From MGBC163016 sp964462135 (GTDB taxonomy: Bacteria > Actinomycetota > Coriobacteriia > Coriobacteriales > Eggerthellaceae): a stretch of DNA of 64,000 bases. The stretch lies in contig CAYWWK010000001.1 in assembly GCA_964462135.1 (NCBI GenBank), positions 173,248 to 237,247 on the forward strand. The letters run 5' to 3'. Positions within the stretch are counted from its first letter, which is position 1. Every line of letters starts with the position of its first letter. Below are positions 16,152 through 24,976 of this stretch, piece by piece. The notes beneath the pieces were generated by a model, which worked only from the letters and a program-made list of their open reading frames with translations, was not told where the DNA came from and did no database searches. The position numbers were made by a program, and so were the translations under genes.

Positions 16152-17465
16152 ATGCAGACGAACTCTCTTTTTCAGGAAATGGAAGATGCCAACCGCTTCG
16201 CGGCCTCCCCTCTGGCGGTGCGCATGCGTCCCCAAACGCTTGACGATATCGTTGGCCAAACCCAAGCCATCGGGCCGGACAGCTGGCTGAGGCGCGTCAT
16301 CGAATCAGACACCTTGAGCTCCGTCATTCTCTTCGGGCCAGCGGGAACGGGCAAGACATCCATCGCGCACGTCATAGCGGAAACCACGAACGCCCACTTC
16401 GTCGAGGTGTCCGCCATTGGCGGTACGGTTTCAGATCTGCGGCGTGAGATCGCCGAGGCTGACAAGCGCCTTTCCACATCAGGTGAGCGCACCATCCTGT
16501 TCGTTGATGAGATCCACCGGTTCAATCGCAGTCAGCAGGATGCATTGCTCCATGCCGTTGAGAACCGCACTGTCATCCTCATCGGCGCCACCACTGAAAA
16601 CCCCTTCTTCGAGGTGAACTCCGCACTCATCTCGCGCTCCCGCATCGTGCAGCTCAATGCTCTCACCGATGCGGACGTGGCGGAGCTCATCGGTCGCGCT
16701 GCCGTCAGCAGCCGTGGCCTCAACGGGGAGGTGCAGATTGAAGACGATGCCCTTCAGGCCATCGTCACTCTGTCAGGAGGGGACGGCAGAAGCGCTCTCA
16801 CCACCCTTGAGCTGGCTGCCGACCTTGCGCTGGCCGCGGATGAGAGCATTCTCACCCAGGACATGGTGAACGCTGCGAACCCGCATCGCAGCATTCCCTA
16901 TGACAAGAACAAGGACATGCACTACGACGTCATATCCGCGTTCATCAAGTCCATGCGGGGGTCTGACCCCGATGCAGTGCTCTACTGGCTGGCACGCATG
17001 ATCGAAGGCGGCGAAGACCCGAAGTTCATCGCCCGGCGCATCTTCATCTGCGCTGCTGAGGACGTGGGCAACGCTGATCCGCAGGCCCTGCTCATCGCGG
17101 AGGCGGCCTTCAAGGCCGCCGAGGTCATCGGATACCCCGAATGTCAACTCATCTTGGCTCAGGCTGCAACCTATGTGGCCTTGGCACCGAAGTCGAATGC
17201 CGCCTGTGGCATCTTCGACGCACGCGCCGAAGTGAGGAATGGCCCGGTGAGAGCAGTGTCCGACTACCTTCGAGACCGGCATCGACCCGGTTCTGAGAGC
17301 TATGGCGAATACAAGTATCCTCACAGCTATCCCGGAGGATGGGTGGATCAGCGCTATCTTCCCGATGGTCTTGAGAAGGGTGCGTTCTACCATGCCAGCG
17401 AACGGGGCTGGGAGGCTTACCGCATGGAAGCGGTGAGGCGAGACAGAGGGGAAGCAGATGGATGA
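16152..17465 (+). CDS. rarA: Replication-associated recombination protein A (AAA+ ATPase)
   Basis: A 437-residue protein of normal RarA/MgsA length. The clamp-loader-like AAA+ core shows RMRPQTLDDIVGQ, Walker A FGPAGTGKTS, Walker B ILFVDEIHRFN, sensor 1 GATTENP and an arginine-finger region ISRSR. The C-terminal part (KNKDMHYDVISAFIKSMRGS; AEDVGNADPQAL) is the tetramerisation domain. It acts at stalled replication forks. A -10-like TAGTAT at 16140-16145 is six bases from the ATG and there is no clear ribosome site, so the mRNA may be leaderless. Confidence 0.95.
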   Translation: MQTNSLFQEMEDANRFAASPLAVRMRPQTLDDIVGQTQAIGPDSWLRRVIESDTLSSVILFGPAGTGKTSIAHVIAETTNAHFVEVSAIGGTVSDLRREIAEADKRLSTSGERTILFVDEIHRFNRSQQDALLHAVENRTVILIGATTENPFFEVNSALISRSRIVQLNALTDADVAELIGRAAVSSRGLNGEVQIEDDALQAIVTLSGGDGRSALTTLELAADLALAADESILTQDMVNAANPHRSIPYDKNKDMHYDVISAFIKSMRGSDPDAVLYWLARMIEGGEDPKFIARRIFICAAEDVGNADPQALLIAEAAFKAAEVIGYPECQLILAQAATYVALAPKSNAACGIFDARAEVRNGPVRAVSDYLRDRHRPGSESYGEYKYPHSYPGGWVDQRYLPDGLEKGAFYHASERGWEAYRMEAVRRDRGEADG

Positions 17466-17571
17466 GCAGGACGAGTTCCATCGTCCTCCCAACGAGGACG
17501 ATGATGGCTATGATCCGTATTCCGACCGTCGGGAGGAGGAGCCGCTTTTCGAAGAGGACCCTTGGAGCTGA
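17458..17571 (+). CDS. Small acidic protein overlapping the rarA end
   Basis: An ATG eight bases before the end of rarA opens a 37-residue frame, beginning MDEQDEFHRPPNEDDDGYD and ending LFEEDPWS. The product is strongly acidic with no membrane segment. Overlap with rarA suggests translational coupling. I do not recognise it, and a chance frame is possible. Confidence 0.4.
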   Translation: MDEQDEFHRPPNEDDDGYDPYSDRREEEPLFEEDPWS

Positions 17572-17631
17572 TGCGGCATCCAGGTTGATCTCCCACCCGC
17601 TTTCGCAGGTTCACGCCCCTTGCGCTTCTTG

Positions 17632-19095
17632 CTACGCGCGGTCGTCCTTGCGCGCTTGCAGCAACAGCACGATGAAGCCGATGATGCCAGCTGCCAGAGA
17701 GGCAAGCAGGATGGCCAGCTTCGCCTGCGTGACGAAAAGCGGGTCTGTGTAAGCAAGGTTGGCCACGAAGATTGCCATGGTGAAGCCCACGCCTCCCAGG
17801 ATGGCCGCTCCCACCATGTGCCGCCAGGTGACGTTTTCTGGCAACGTCGCAATCTTGAGCTTCACGCACAGCCAGCTCAATGCCATGATGCCCACTGGCT
17901 TGCCCACCACCAGACCGAAGAAGACGCCCAACACCACGTTGCTCGTGAACATCTGCGCCATATCGCTTCCCGCGAAGGAGACGTCGGCATTGGTCAGCGC
18001 GAAGAGGGGAAGGATCAGAAAGTACACCCAGGGATAGAGCTTGTGCTCAAGCCGCACGGCTGGAGGCACGACCTGTCGGGATACGTTGGAAAGGCTTGAG
18101 ACCGTGTTCAGGTATTTCTTCTGCGAGATGAGAGGCGCTTCCTCATCATGGTAGGTCTCTGCCAGCTGGACGCGCTCATCGGACCAGCGGAGGAAGTTCT
18201 TCATGTGGATGCGGCTTCCCGACGGGATGACGAACGCCAGCAGCACGCCTGCGATGGTGGAATGGACGCCTGATTGGTAGATGCAGAACCACAGTACGCA
18301 TCCCAACAGCATATAGGGCACAAGAGAATAGATGTGAACCTTGTTGAGCACGATGAGCGCTGCCATCACCACGGCCGCGGCTCCCAGCCAGAGCAGATCA
18401 GGGCTGCTTCCATAGAAGATGGCGATGACCAGAATGGCAATGATGTCATCGGCCACGGCAAGGGTGGACAGAAACACCTTGAGCCCTTTGGGCACCCGAT
18501 CGCCCAGGAGGGCCAAGATGCCCAAGGCGAAGGCGATGTCGGTTGCGGTGGGAACGCCCCAACCCCCAGCAGTGGCTGGTTGGGAGGCGTTGAAGATGAG
18601 GTATATCAGGATGGGGAACGCCACGCCTCCGATGGCTCCCAGGATGGGCAAGGCGGCCTGGCGTATGTTCGTCAACTCTCCCACGGTCATCTCGTATTTG
18701 ATCTCAAGGCCGACCAGCAGGAAGAAGATGGCCATCAGGACGTCATTGATGAAGTGCGCCAGAGACATCTCACCCTGGAAATCACCGATGCCAGCTGTCA
18801 CATGAATGGCCCAGATGTCAAGGAACCCCTGGTAGGCATCGGTGTTGGCGATGATGAGCGCCGCAATGGCGGCAAGCAGCATGATGCCTGCCGCACGCGT
18901 GGAGGAATGGGTGAAGTCAATAAGCTTGCGGATGCGGCGGTTGTGCCCTTGGACCTCGTCGATGTAGATGCCATGAGGGTCGGGATTGCTGGGTGTTGGA
19001 GGGGTGATGGGGCTGACGTCCCTCACCGGACAGGATGGCCCCTGTTCGCTGGTAGCATCCCCTTGTTCGATTCTCTGATTCTCTTCTTGACTCAT
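17632..19095 (-). CDS. nhaA: Na+/H+ antiporter NhaA
   Basis: The ATG at 19095 (MSQEENQRIEQG) has GGAG about eight bases upstream; a longer frame from 19122 is less likely. The 487-residue product is longer than Escherichia coli NhaA (388) because of a hydrophilic N-terminal tail of about 55 residues. Membrane segments follow. The core motif STLAVADDIIAILVIAIFYG carries the paired aspartates that bind Na+ and protons, and PTATDIAFALGILALLGDR is also diagnostic. It exchanges Na+ for H+ at the membrane for pH and salt balance. A loop of about 60 residues (RSDERVQLAETYHDEEAP region) links two membrane parts. Confidence 0.93.
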   Translation of the reverse strand: MSQEENQRIEQGDATSEQGPSCPVRDVSPITPPTPSNPDPHGIYIDEVQGHNRRIRKLIDFTHSSTRAAGIMLLAAIAALIIANTDAYQGFLDIWAIHVTAGIGDFQGEMSLAHFINDVLMAIFFLLVGLEIKYEMTVGELTNIRQAALPILGAIGGVAFPILIYLIFNASQPATAGGWGVPTATDIAFALGILALLGDRVPKGLKVFLSTLAVADDIIAILVIAIFYGSSPDLLWLGAAAVVMAALIVLNKVHIYSLVPYMLLGCVLWFCIYQSGVHSTIAGVLLAFVIPSGSRIHMKNFLRWSDERVQLAETYHDEEAPLISQKKYLNTVSSLSNVSRQVVPPAVRLEHKLYPWVYFLILPLFALTNADVSFAGSDMAQMFTSNVVLGVFFGLVVGKPVGIMALSWLCVKLKIATLPENVTWRHMVGAAILGGVGFTMAIFVANLAYTDPLFVTQAKLAILLASLAAGIIGFIVLLLQARKDDRA

Positions 19096-19260
19096 GCAGA
19101 CTCCATCTGTGCGCCGTTTCAAGCAGGATATTAGTGCATCAACGATATCCGACCGTTCGAATCATCGTTTTGTTATCGTTACGCCAAGGCAAAGGCGGTT
19201 CATGGCCATATGCGTTATCCTTTGATCGTATTATTCGAATCGAGAAAAGGTGGCGAAGAT

Positions 19261-19845
19261 ATGGATATCACCGTTTCCGGACGCAAGATGCCCGTAAGTG
19301 ATTCGCTGAGAAGCTATGCAGAGGACAAGATCGGCAAGGCGGTCGAGCAGCTTGAGGTAGGTGCCATCGCCTGCGAGATCGTCCTCTATCGTGAAAAGAA
19401 TAAATCCATTCAGAATGCTGCCGTGTGCGAGGTCACCGTCGTCATGCCGGGACACGTCGCGCGCGTGGAGGAAAGCGAAGAGGACATGTTCGCAGCCATC
19501 GATGTGGCGGCTGCGAAGATCGCCCGTCAACTGCGCAAGTTCAAGACACGCGTCCACTCCAAGCGGACCAAGAAGAACGAGAAGATGGTTGACTTCCAGC
19601 ACGAGGATGCCCATCCGGAAACGGAGCTTGACCTTGACAAGCTCATGGATGAGCTTTCCGAAGACGAGATCGTCCGTCGCAAGAGAATCACCTATACGCC
19701 CATGACCGAGGAAGAGGCCCTGATCGAGATCGATCTCATCGGTCACGACTTCTTCGTCTTCACCGACCGCGATTCAGGAGAAGTGCACGTTCTGTATCGT
19801 CGCGATGACGGCTCCTACGGTCTGCTCACGCCAGATAACGCGTAA
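19261..19845 (+). CDS. hpf: Ribosome hibernation promoting factor, long form
   Basis: The start MDITVSGRKMPVSDSLRSYA is chosen because AAAGGTGG lies upstream; the frame itself opens at 19210. At 194 residues it is the long HPF type. The N-terminal 100 residues form the ribosome-binding fold. A charged linker follows, and the C-terminal 60 residues (RRKRITYTPMTEEEALIEID through YRRDDGSYGLLTP) are the dimerisation domain that joins two 70S ribosomes into an inactive 100S particle. It is expected to act in stationary phase or stress. Its 3' end overlaps the convergent folC by 20 bases. Confidence 0.93.
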   Translation: MDITVSGRKMPVSDSLRSYAEDKIGKAVEQLEVGAIACEIVLYREKNKSIQNAAVCEVTVVMPGHVARVEESEEDMFAAIDVAAAKIARQLRKFKTRVHSKRTKKNEKMVDFQHEDAHPETELDLDKLMDELSEDEIVRRKRITYTPMTEEEALIEIDLIGHDFFVFTDRDSGEVHVLYRRDDGSYGLLTPDNA

Positions 19846-21136
19846 AGGCCCGCTTCACATCTGCCAGTGAATACAGGCTCCCGAAGGCCACGACCGGGCT
19901 TTCGGGAGCCGCTTCATCCAAGGCGCGCTTCACGGCCTCTTCGGCTGAAGCGCATGCAACGGTGACGGCATCAGGATCAAGCACATTGATCCTGAATGCC
20001 AGGTATCCCGCCTTGAGTGCCCTGGGGTTGTCAGGCGCATAGGTGAAGAAGCGCGCGCCTGTGCGCACATATGGCTCCAACACCCCTTCCACATCCTTGT
20101 CCTGCAGAACGCCAACGACATACACGGGTGGCTTGCGAAGCTTGAATTCCTCCAAGGTGCGTGCCAGCAGCAAGGCGCCATCAGGATTGTGGGCGCCATC
20201 GACGATCACCAAGGGCTTTCGGGACAGCACCTCGAACCTTCCGGGCCAGGTGGCATCGAGCACCCCCTTCTTCACGGCAGCTGGCTTGATATCCCAGCCA
20301 AGCTCTGCAAGCTTCCGGGCGCCTTCAATGGCCAGACAGGCGTTTTCCGGTTGATAGGAGCCGAGAAGGTGCGTTGCGAATCCCTCGCCCCGATAGGCGA
20401 ATGCACGTATGCCGTAGCCGTTCAGGGCGGTGGTGCATATGTCTTCCCTTCGCACGGTTGAAAGGGTGCTTGACATCCTTTCGCAGGTCTTCTTGATGAC
20501 GTTTTCGGCATCAGGGGCCTGTTCGCAGGTGATGCAGGGAACGCCCTGCTTGATGATGCCTGCCTTCTCGGTGGCGATCTCGGTCAGCGTTTCCCCCAGG
20601 ATGTCGGTATGGTCATATCCGATGCGCGTGATGATGCTCACCTCGGGAGTTATCACATTGGTGGAATCCAGCCGACCGCCCAATCCGACCTCCATGATGC
20701 AGATGTCGCACTGGGATCGGGCGAAATGCAGAAGCGCAACGGCGCACATCAGCTCGAATTCCGTAGGATGCTCACCACCGTCCGCCTCCATCGCCTCAGC
20801 TGCCTCTTTCACCTTCAGCGTGCAGAAGCGCAGATCGTCACAGGGGATGTTGACGTCATCAACACGAATCCGCTCTTCGAACCGTTCGATATAGGGGCTT
20901 GTGAAAAGCCCGGTGCGCAAGCCAGCCGCTTGACAGATGGAATTGAGATACGCGCTCGTTGACCCCTTGCCATTGGTGCCACCAATATGGACGAACTTGA
21001 GGGAGCGCTCAGGATTTCCCAGCGCATCCAGCAGGCAGCGCGTGCGATCGAGCCCCAGGCTCACCTGTTGCCAACGGGGTGTGTTGATGTATGCGACCGG
21101 ATCGAATTCCATGGGCATAGGGTAGCGTATCTTCAT
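19826..21136 (-). CDS. folC: Folylpolyglutamate synthase/dihydrofolate synthase
   Basis: A 436-residue Mur-ligase-like enzyme that adds glutamate to folates using ATP. Visible motifs are the P-loop HIGGTNGKGSTSAYLNSI, the TSPYIERFEERI segment, MEVGLGGRLDSTNVI, and VDGAHNPDGA in the C-terminal domain. The length is normal. Start codons at 21136 and at the in-frame ATGs six and eight codons later are all possible; none has a strong ribosome site. Convergent with hpf. Confidence 0.93.
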   Translation of the reverse strand: MKIRYPMPMEFDPVAYINTPRWQQVSLGLDRTRCLLDALGNPERSLKFVHIGGTNGKGSTSAYLNSICQAAGLRTGLFTSPYIERFEERIRVDDVNIPCDDLRFCTLKVKEAAEAMEADGGEHPTEFELMCAVALLHFARSQCDICIMEVGLGGRLDSTNVITPEVSIITRIGYDHTDILGETLTEIATEKAGIIKQGVPCITCEQAPDAENVIKKTCERMSSTLSTVRREDICTTALNGYGIRAFAYRGEGFATHLLGSYQPENACLAIEGARKLAELGWDIKPAAVKKGVLDATWPGRFEVLSRKPLVIVDGAHNPDGALLLARTLEEFKLRKPPVYVVGVLQDKDVEGVLEPYVRTGARFFTYAPDNPRALKAGYLAFRINVLDPDAVTVACASAEEAVKRALDEAAPESPVVAFGSLYSLADVKRAFTRYLA

Positions 21137-21316
21137 ACATCTGGCAGGTGCTCGTCGGACAGCAAGGAAGGATGAGGGGATGAGGAGTTCCGATGATCCC
21201 CACCGTGCCCTATACCCTGCGCTTTTGGCCCTTCAGGAGGTTTGTCTGATACTGATCGCTTTTGTGGAATAATGAGACTCTCAGTTCGAATCGAACGCGT
21301 CCAAGGAGGCTCATCC

Positions 21317-22708
21317 ATGAGATATGCAGGCATCGTGCTCGCAGCAGGGGCAGGCACGCGCATGAAATCCAAGAAACCCAAGGTCATCCATGAGATACTG
21401 GGAAGACCATTGGTGATGTGGCCGGTTTGCGCCTTGAAGGAAGCGGGTATCGAGGATGTCACTGTAGTCGTCGGCGCGGATGATCGCCAGGTAGGCGATG
21501 TCGTGAGGGAAAGCGCCCAGGTGGCCGTTCAGGTTGAGAAGCTGGGGACCGCTGATGCCGCGAAGGCTGCCATGGCATCGCCTTCCCTTGCGGGTTTCGA
21601 AGGGAGCGTCGTCGTGGTGTACGGCGACTGTCCTCTGCTCACACCTGCCACCATCAAGCGCCTGGTGGACACGCGCCTTGAAGCGGATGCAGCCTGCGTG
21701 GTACTCACCTTCCGGGTTGAGGAGCCCTTCGGGTATGGACGCATCATCCGGGAGGACACCTTCGACGTTGATCTTCCCCAGGGTGGCGTCGTGGCCATCG
21801 TGGAGCAGAAGGATGCCAGTGCTGAAGAGGCGGCGGTGACCGAATGCAACTCCGGCTTCTACTGCTTCGATGCGGCGAAGCTCAGGGATTGCCTCGGTCG
21901 GGTGAGCAATGAGAACGCACAGGGTGAGTACTATCTCACCGATGTGGTTGCCCTGCTGCGTGAGGCGGGGGAGAAGGTCGTGGCTCTTGAGACCGACGAT
22001 CCGCTGGAGTGCTCCGGGGTGAATTCCCGTGTCCAGCTGGCGGAGGCGTCGCGCCTGCTACAGGAACGCATCAATCGCGCGCACATGGAGGCGGGGGTGA
22101 CCATGCTTGCCCCTGAACTGGTTTGGATCGGTCCTGACGTCACCCTTGAGAGGGATGTCACGCTCTTGCAGAATGTGACGCTCATGGGGAATACCACGGT
22201 AGGGGAGGACAGCGTCATCGGTCCTGACACCCGTCTGTTCGACACGAAGGTGGGGCGAGGCTGCACCGTGGATGAGACGGTGGCCTTGGAGGCATGCATC
22301 GACGATGAGGCAACCACGGGTCCGCGCGCCTACCTGCGTCCCGGGGCGCACCTGATGACCAAGGCGAAGGCAGGCACCCATGTCGAGATCAAGAAATCGA
22401 CCGTGGGGCCCGGCTCGAAGGTTCCGCATCTCTCCTACATCGGGGACACCACCATTGGCGAAGGGGTGAACATCGGCGCTGGTTCCATCACCTGCAACTA
22501 CGATGGCAAGCACAAGCACCCGACCACCATTGGGGACGGCACCTTCGTCGGTTCTGACACCATGATGGTGGCGCCGGTGAACATCGGCGCTGACGTGGTG
22601 GTGGGCGCCGGGTCGGTCATCACGAAGGATGTTCCGGATGACGCTCTGGTCGTGGCGCGCGCTCGGGAGAAGATATTCGAGGACTGGGTTCCAAACCACC
22701 GAAAATAA
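21317..22708 (+). CDS. glmU: Bifunctional UDP-GlcNAc pyrophosphorylase / glucosamine-1-phosphate acetyltransferase
   Basis: The start MRYAGIVLAAGAGTRMKSKK is set by AAGGAGG eight bases upstream. The 463-residue product has the N-terminal uridyltransferase with the LAAGAGTRM loop and VYGDCPLL. The C-terminal left-handed beta-helix acetyltransferase shows hexapeptide repeats and the SYIGDTTIGEGVNIGAGSIT segment. It makes UDP-N-acetylglucosamine, precursor of peptidoglycan. It is followed by prs and pth, a gene order widespread in Gram-positive bacteria. Confidence 0.96.
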   Translation: MRYAGIVLAAGAGTRMKSKKPKVIHEILGRPLVMWPVCALKEAGIEDVTVVVGADDRQVGDVVRESAQVAVQVEKLGTADAAKAAMASPSLAGFEGSVVVVYGDCPLLTPATIKRLVDTRLEADAACVVLTFRVEEPFGYGRIIREDTFDVDLPQGGVVAIVEQKDASAEEAAVTECNSGFYCFDAAKLRDCLGRVSNENAQGEYYLTDVVALLREAGEKVVALETDDPLECSGVNSRVQLAEASRLLQERINRAHMEAGVTMLAPELVWIGPDVTLERDVTLLQNVTLMGNTTVGEDSVIGPDTRLFDTKVGRGCTVDETVALEACIDDEATTGPRAYLRPGAHLMTKAKAGTHVEIKKSTVGPGSKVPHLSYIGDTTIGEGVNIGAGSITCNYDGKHKHPTTIGDGTFVGSDTMMVAPVNIGADVVVGAGSVITKDVPDDALVVARAREKIFEDWVPNHRK

Positions 22709-22785
22709 GCGGATATTCGTCAGCTCGAACAGTCATCGAGCGCATACAATGAGTGCATCAGGCAAACTCGAGAGGGAGCATGCAG

Positions 22786-23757
22786 ATGACCGAGATGCAA
22801 AAATCACTGGCCTTGTTTTCTGGATCGGTAAGCCCTGAGCTTGCTGAGAAGATAGCTGACCAGCTTGGCGTCGATCTGGGCAATGTCAAGCTGGAGAAGT
22901 TCGCAAACGGTGAGATATACGCTCGGTACATGGAAAGCCTGCGCGGCGCTGACGTGTTCCTCATCCAGTCCGTGGCGGGCGAGCATGTCAATGATGCCTT
23001 GATGGAACTGCTCATCATGGCCGATGCCGCCAAGCGTGCTTCGGCTCGCACCATCACGGCGGTCATCACCCACTATGGCTATTCCCGTCAGGACCGCAAG
23101 GCGGCCGCGCGTGAGCCCATCACCGCTAAGCTGGTGGCGAATCTTATCACCACGGCCGGCATCACACGCGTCATGACCATCGATCTTCACCAAGGGCAGA
23201 TCCAAGGCTTCTTCGACATGCCCGTTGATCACTTGACCGCGCTTCCCATCCTGGCTGACTACTTCCGTTCCAAGGGCTTCCCGGAAGACAAGGTCTGCGT
23301 GGTCTCCCCTGACGTGGGGCGCGCGAAGGCGGCGAAGAAGCTCTCCGACATGCTGGGGGCTGACCTTGCCATCATGCACAAAGGCCGTCCCGGCCACAAC
23401 AAGGCCGAGATAACGGCGCTCATCGGTGATGTCGATGGGAAGATCTGCATCATCAATGACGATATGATCGATACGGGTGGAACCATCGTGGCGGCAGCGG
23501 ATACGCTCAAGGCCAAGGGCGCGGAGGCAGTCTACATCTGCTGTACCCATCCCGTCTTCTCAGGTCCCGCCTATGAGCGGCTGGAGAACGCTCCGGTCGA
23601 AGAGGTGGTGGTATGCGACACCATTCCGGTGCCGCTGGACAAGCAGACGGGGAAGATCAAGGTGGTCAGCGTCGCGCCCCTGTTCGCCCGCGCCATCGCC
23701 AACGTATACAGCAATGGTTCGGTCAGTTCGCTCTTCGACCCGGACTTCGCTCTTTGA
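22786..23757 (+). CDS. prs: Ribose-phosphate pyrophosphokinase
   Basis: The start MTEMQKSLALFSGS is preferred because GAGGGAG lies seven bases before it, while the ATG at 22780 touches that site. The 323-residue enzyme makes PRPP from ribose-5-phosphate and ATP for nucleotide, histidine and tryptophan synthesis. Motifs: FANGEIYARYMESLRGADVF, GYSRQDRKA, TIDLHQGQIQGFFDMPVDHL, and the PRPP-binding loop NDDMIDTGGTIVAAAD. It lies between glmU and pth. Confidence 0.96.
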   Translation: MTEMQKSLALFSGSVSPELAEKIADQLGVDLGNVKLEKFANGEIYARYMESLRGADVFLIQSVAGEHVNDALMELLIMADAAKRASARTITAVITHYGYSRQDRKAAAREPITAKLVANLITTAGITRVMTIDLHQGQIQGFFDMPVDHLTALPILADYFRSKGFPEDKVCVVSPDVGRAKAAKKLSDMLGADLAIMHKGRPGHNKAEITALIGDVDGKICIINDDMIDTGGTIVAAADTLKAKGAEAVYICCTHPVFSGPAYERLENAPVEEVVVCDTIPVPLDKQTGKIKVVSVAPLFARAIANVYSNGSVSSLFDPDFAL

Positions 23758-23797
23758 TTCCGCCGTTTTTGTGAGGTTGTTTAGCGAAAGAGATCCT

Positions 23798-24358
23798 GTG
23801 CGATGGCTGATAGTCGGATTGGGCAACCCCGGTGAGGAGTATGCCCATACCAGGCACAACGCCGGCTTTGAGGTCGTGGATGAGCTGGCCTTGGAAGCGG
23901 GGTGCTCCTTCTGGAAGAGCGAATGCGGTGCGAAGACCAGCCGGGCGCGCATCGCTGGAAAGGACGTCCTGCTGGTCAAGCCGCAAAGCTTCATGAACAC
24001 CTCTGGTGGACCTCTGTCCAAGCTGGCCAGGGAATACAAGGTCAGCCCCGAGAGGATCATCGTCATCCATGACGAACTGGACATAGAGCCCGGCACCATC
24101 CGCGTGAAGTTCGGAGGCGGCCATGCGGGGCACAATGGATTGCGCTCCATCTGCGACAAGCTGGGCACTCGCGACTGGTATCGCATCCGCATTGGCATCG
24201 GTCGGCCACCTGGAAGGATGCCCACGGCCGAATACGTGTTGAAGCGGCCAAGCGGTGAAGCGGCGGACCTGTTTCAAGAGGCAGTCCATACCGGCGCGGA
24301 AGCGGTGCCGTTCCTCATCGAAAACGGTCTGACGGCAACGCAGAACAGGTTCAACTGA
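23798..24358 (+). CDS. pth: Peptidyl-tRNA hydrolase
   Basis: The frame is open far upstream, but the family begins at (M)RWLIVGLGNPGEEYAHTRHNAGF, so the GTG at 23798 is chosen; AAAGAG lies upstream. The product is 186 residues, normal for Pth. The catalytic histidine is in TRHNAGFEVVDEL. The other conserved parts are KPQSFMNTSG, IVIHDELDIEPG and KFGGGHAGHNGLRSI. It frees tRNA from prematurely released peptidyl-tRNA. Its stop overlaps the next start by one base. Confidence 0.94.
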   Translation: MRWLIVGLGNPGEEYAHTRHNAGFEVVDELALEAGCSFWKSECGAKTSRARIAGKDVLLVKPQSFMNTSGGPLSKLAREYKVSPERIIVIHDELDIEPGTIRVKFGGGHAGHNGLRSICDKLGTRDWYRIRIGIGRPPGRMPTAEYVLKRPSGEAADLFQEAVHTGAEAVPFLIENGLTATQNRFN

Positions 24359-24972
24359 TGGCCTATCGCACGATCGAAGGGCCAGTGGAAGCGGAGATCG
24401 TTGAAAGGAAGTCCCGCTTCATCGCCCACCTGGCTCCGGTGAGTGCCGAAGAGGAGGCACTGGCCTTCCTCGAGGGCATTCGCCAAGAGCACAAGACTGC
24501 CCGGCACAACGTCTACGCGTACCTTCTCCATACGGGGCGCACGCGCTATTCCGATGATGGGGAACCGGCGCAGACATCGGGGCTGCCCACCTTCCAGGTG
24601 CTTGAGCATGCAGGGCTCTCAGATGTCATATGCGTGACGACGCGCTATTTCGGGGGAGTGCTTCTGGGAACGGGAGGGCTGGTACGTGCCTATACGCAGG
24701 CGGCACAGGCGTCATTGCAGCGGGCTCATATCCTGGAGATGCGACGCTGCGTTGATGTGTCCGTCCGTCTTCCCTATGCGGATCATGATGCCGTGGTCAG
24801 ACGCATCCAAGATGCCGGCGCGAAGATCCAGGCATCTGAGTTCACCGATCAGGTTGCCTTGACGATCCGATGCCCAGAGGAAGACGCCGATGGGCTATGC
24901 CAGGCCATCACGGAGACTTCACGCGGCCATGCCCGTCTGAAGCGGTTGGAAGCGAGAGAGGTGGCCTTCTAG
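24358..24972 (+). CDS. YigZ/IMPACT family protein
   Basis: A 204-residue protein. The N-terminal UPF0029/IMPACT domain shows EIVERKSRFIAHLAPVS, then RHNVYAYLL, RYSDDGEPAQTSGLP and VTTRYFGGVLLGTGGLVRAY. The C-terminal ferredoxin-like domain (about 135-204) is typical of bacterial YigZ. The exact role is unknown; eukaryotic IMPACT affects translation control through Gcn2. Start and preceding pth stop overlap (TGATG), so it is coupled to pth. Confidence 0.9.
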   Translation: MAYRTIEGPVEAEIVERKSRFIAHLAPVSAEEEALAFLEGIRQEHKTARHNVYAYLLHTGRTRYSDDGEPAQTSGLPTFQVLEHAGLSDVICVTTRYFGGVLLGTGGLVRAYTQAAQASLQRAHILEMRRCVDVSVRLPYADHDAVVRRIQDAGAKIQASEFTDQVALTIRCPEEDADGLCQAITETSRGHARLKRLEAREVAF

Positions 24973-24976
24973 CGGA

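Noticed and set aside
16773..17492. A 239-codon minus-strand frame opposite rarA
   Set aside because: Antisense to a strongly conserved AAA+ gene, no motif.
18274..19134. A 286-codon plus-strand frame opposite nhaA
   Set aside because: It is the complement of a clearly conserved antiporter gene and its product is low-complexity, rich in Asp, Gly and His, as expected from antisense reading.
21284..21296. GTTCGAATCGAAC before glmU, looking like an SOS box
   Set aside because: LexA boxes have CGAAC and GTTCG in the opposite order with four bases between; spacing and orientation do not fit.
23477..23797. Upstream extension of the pth frame into prs
   Set aside because: That part is an out-of-frame reading of prs; Pth homology starts at the GTG at 23798.
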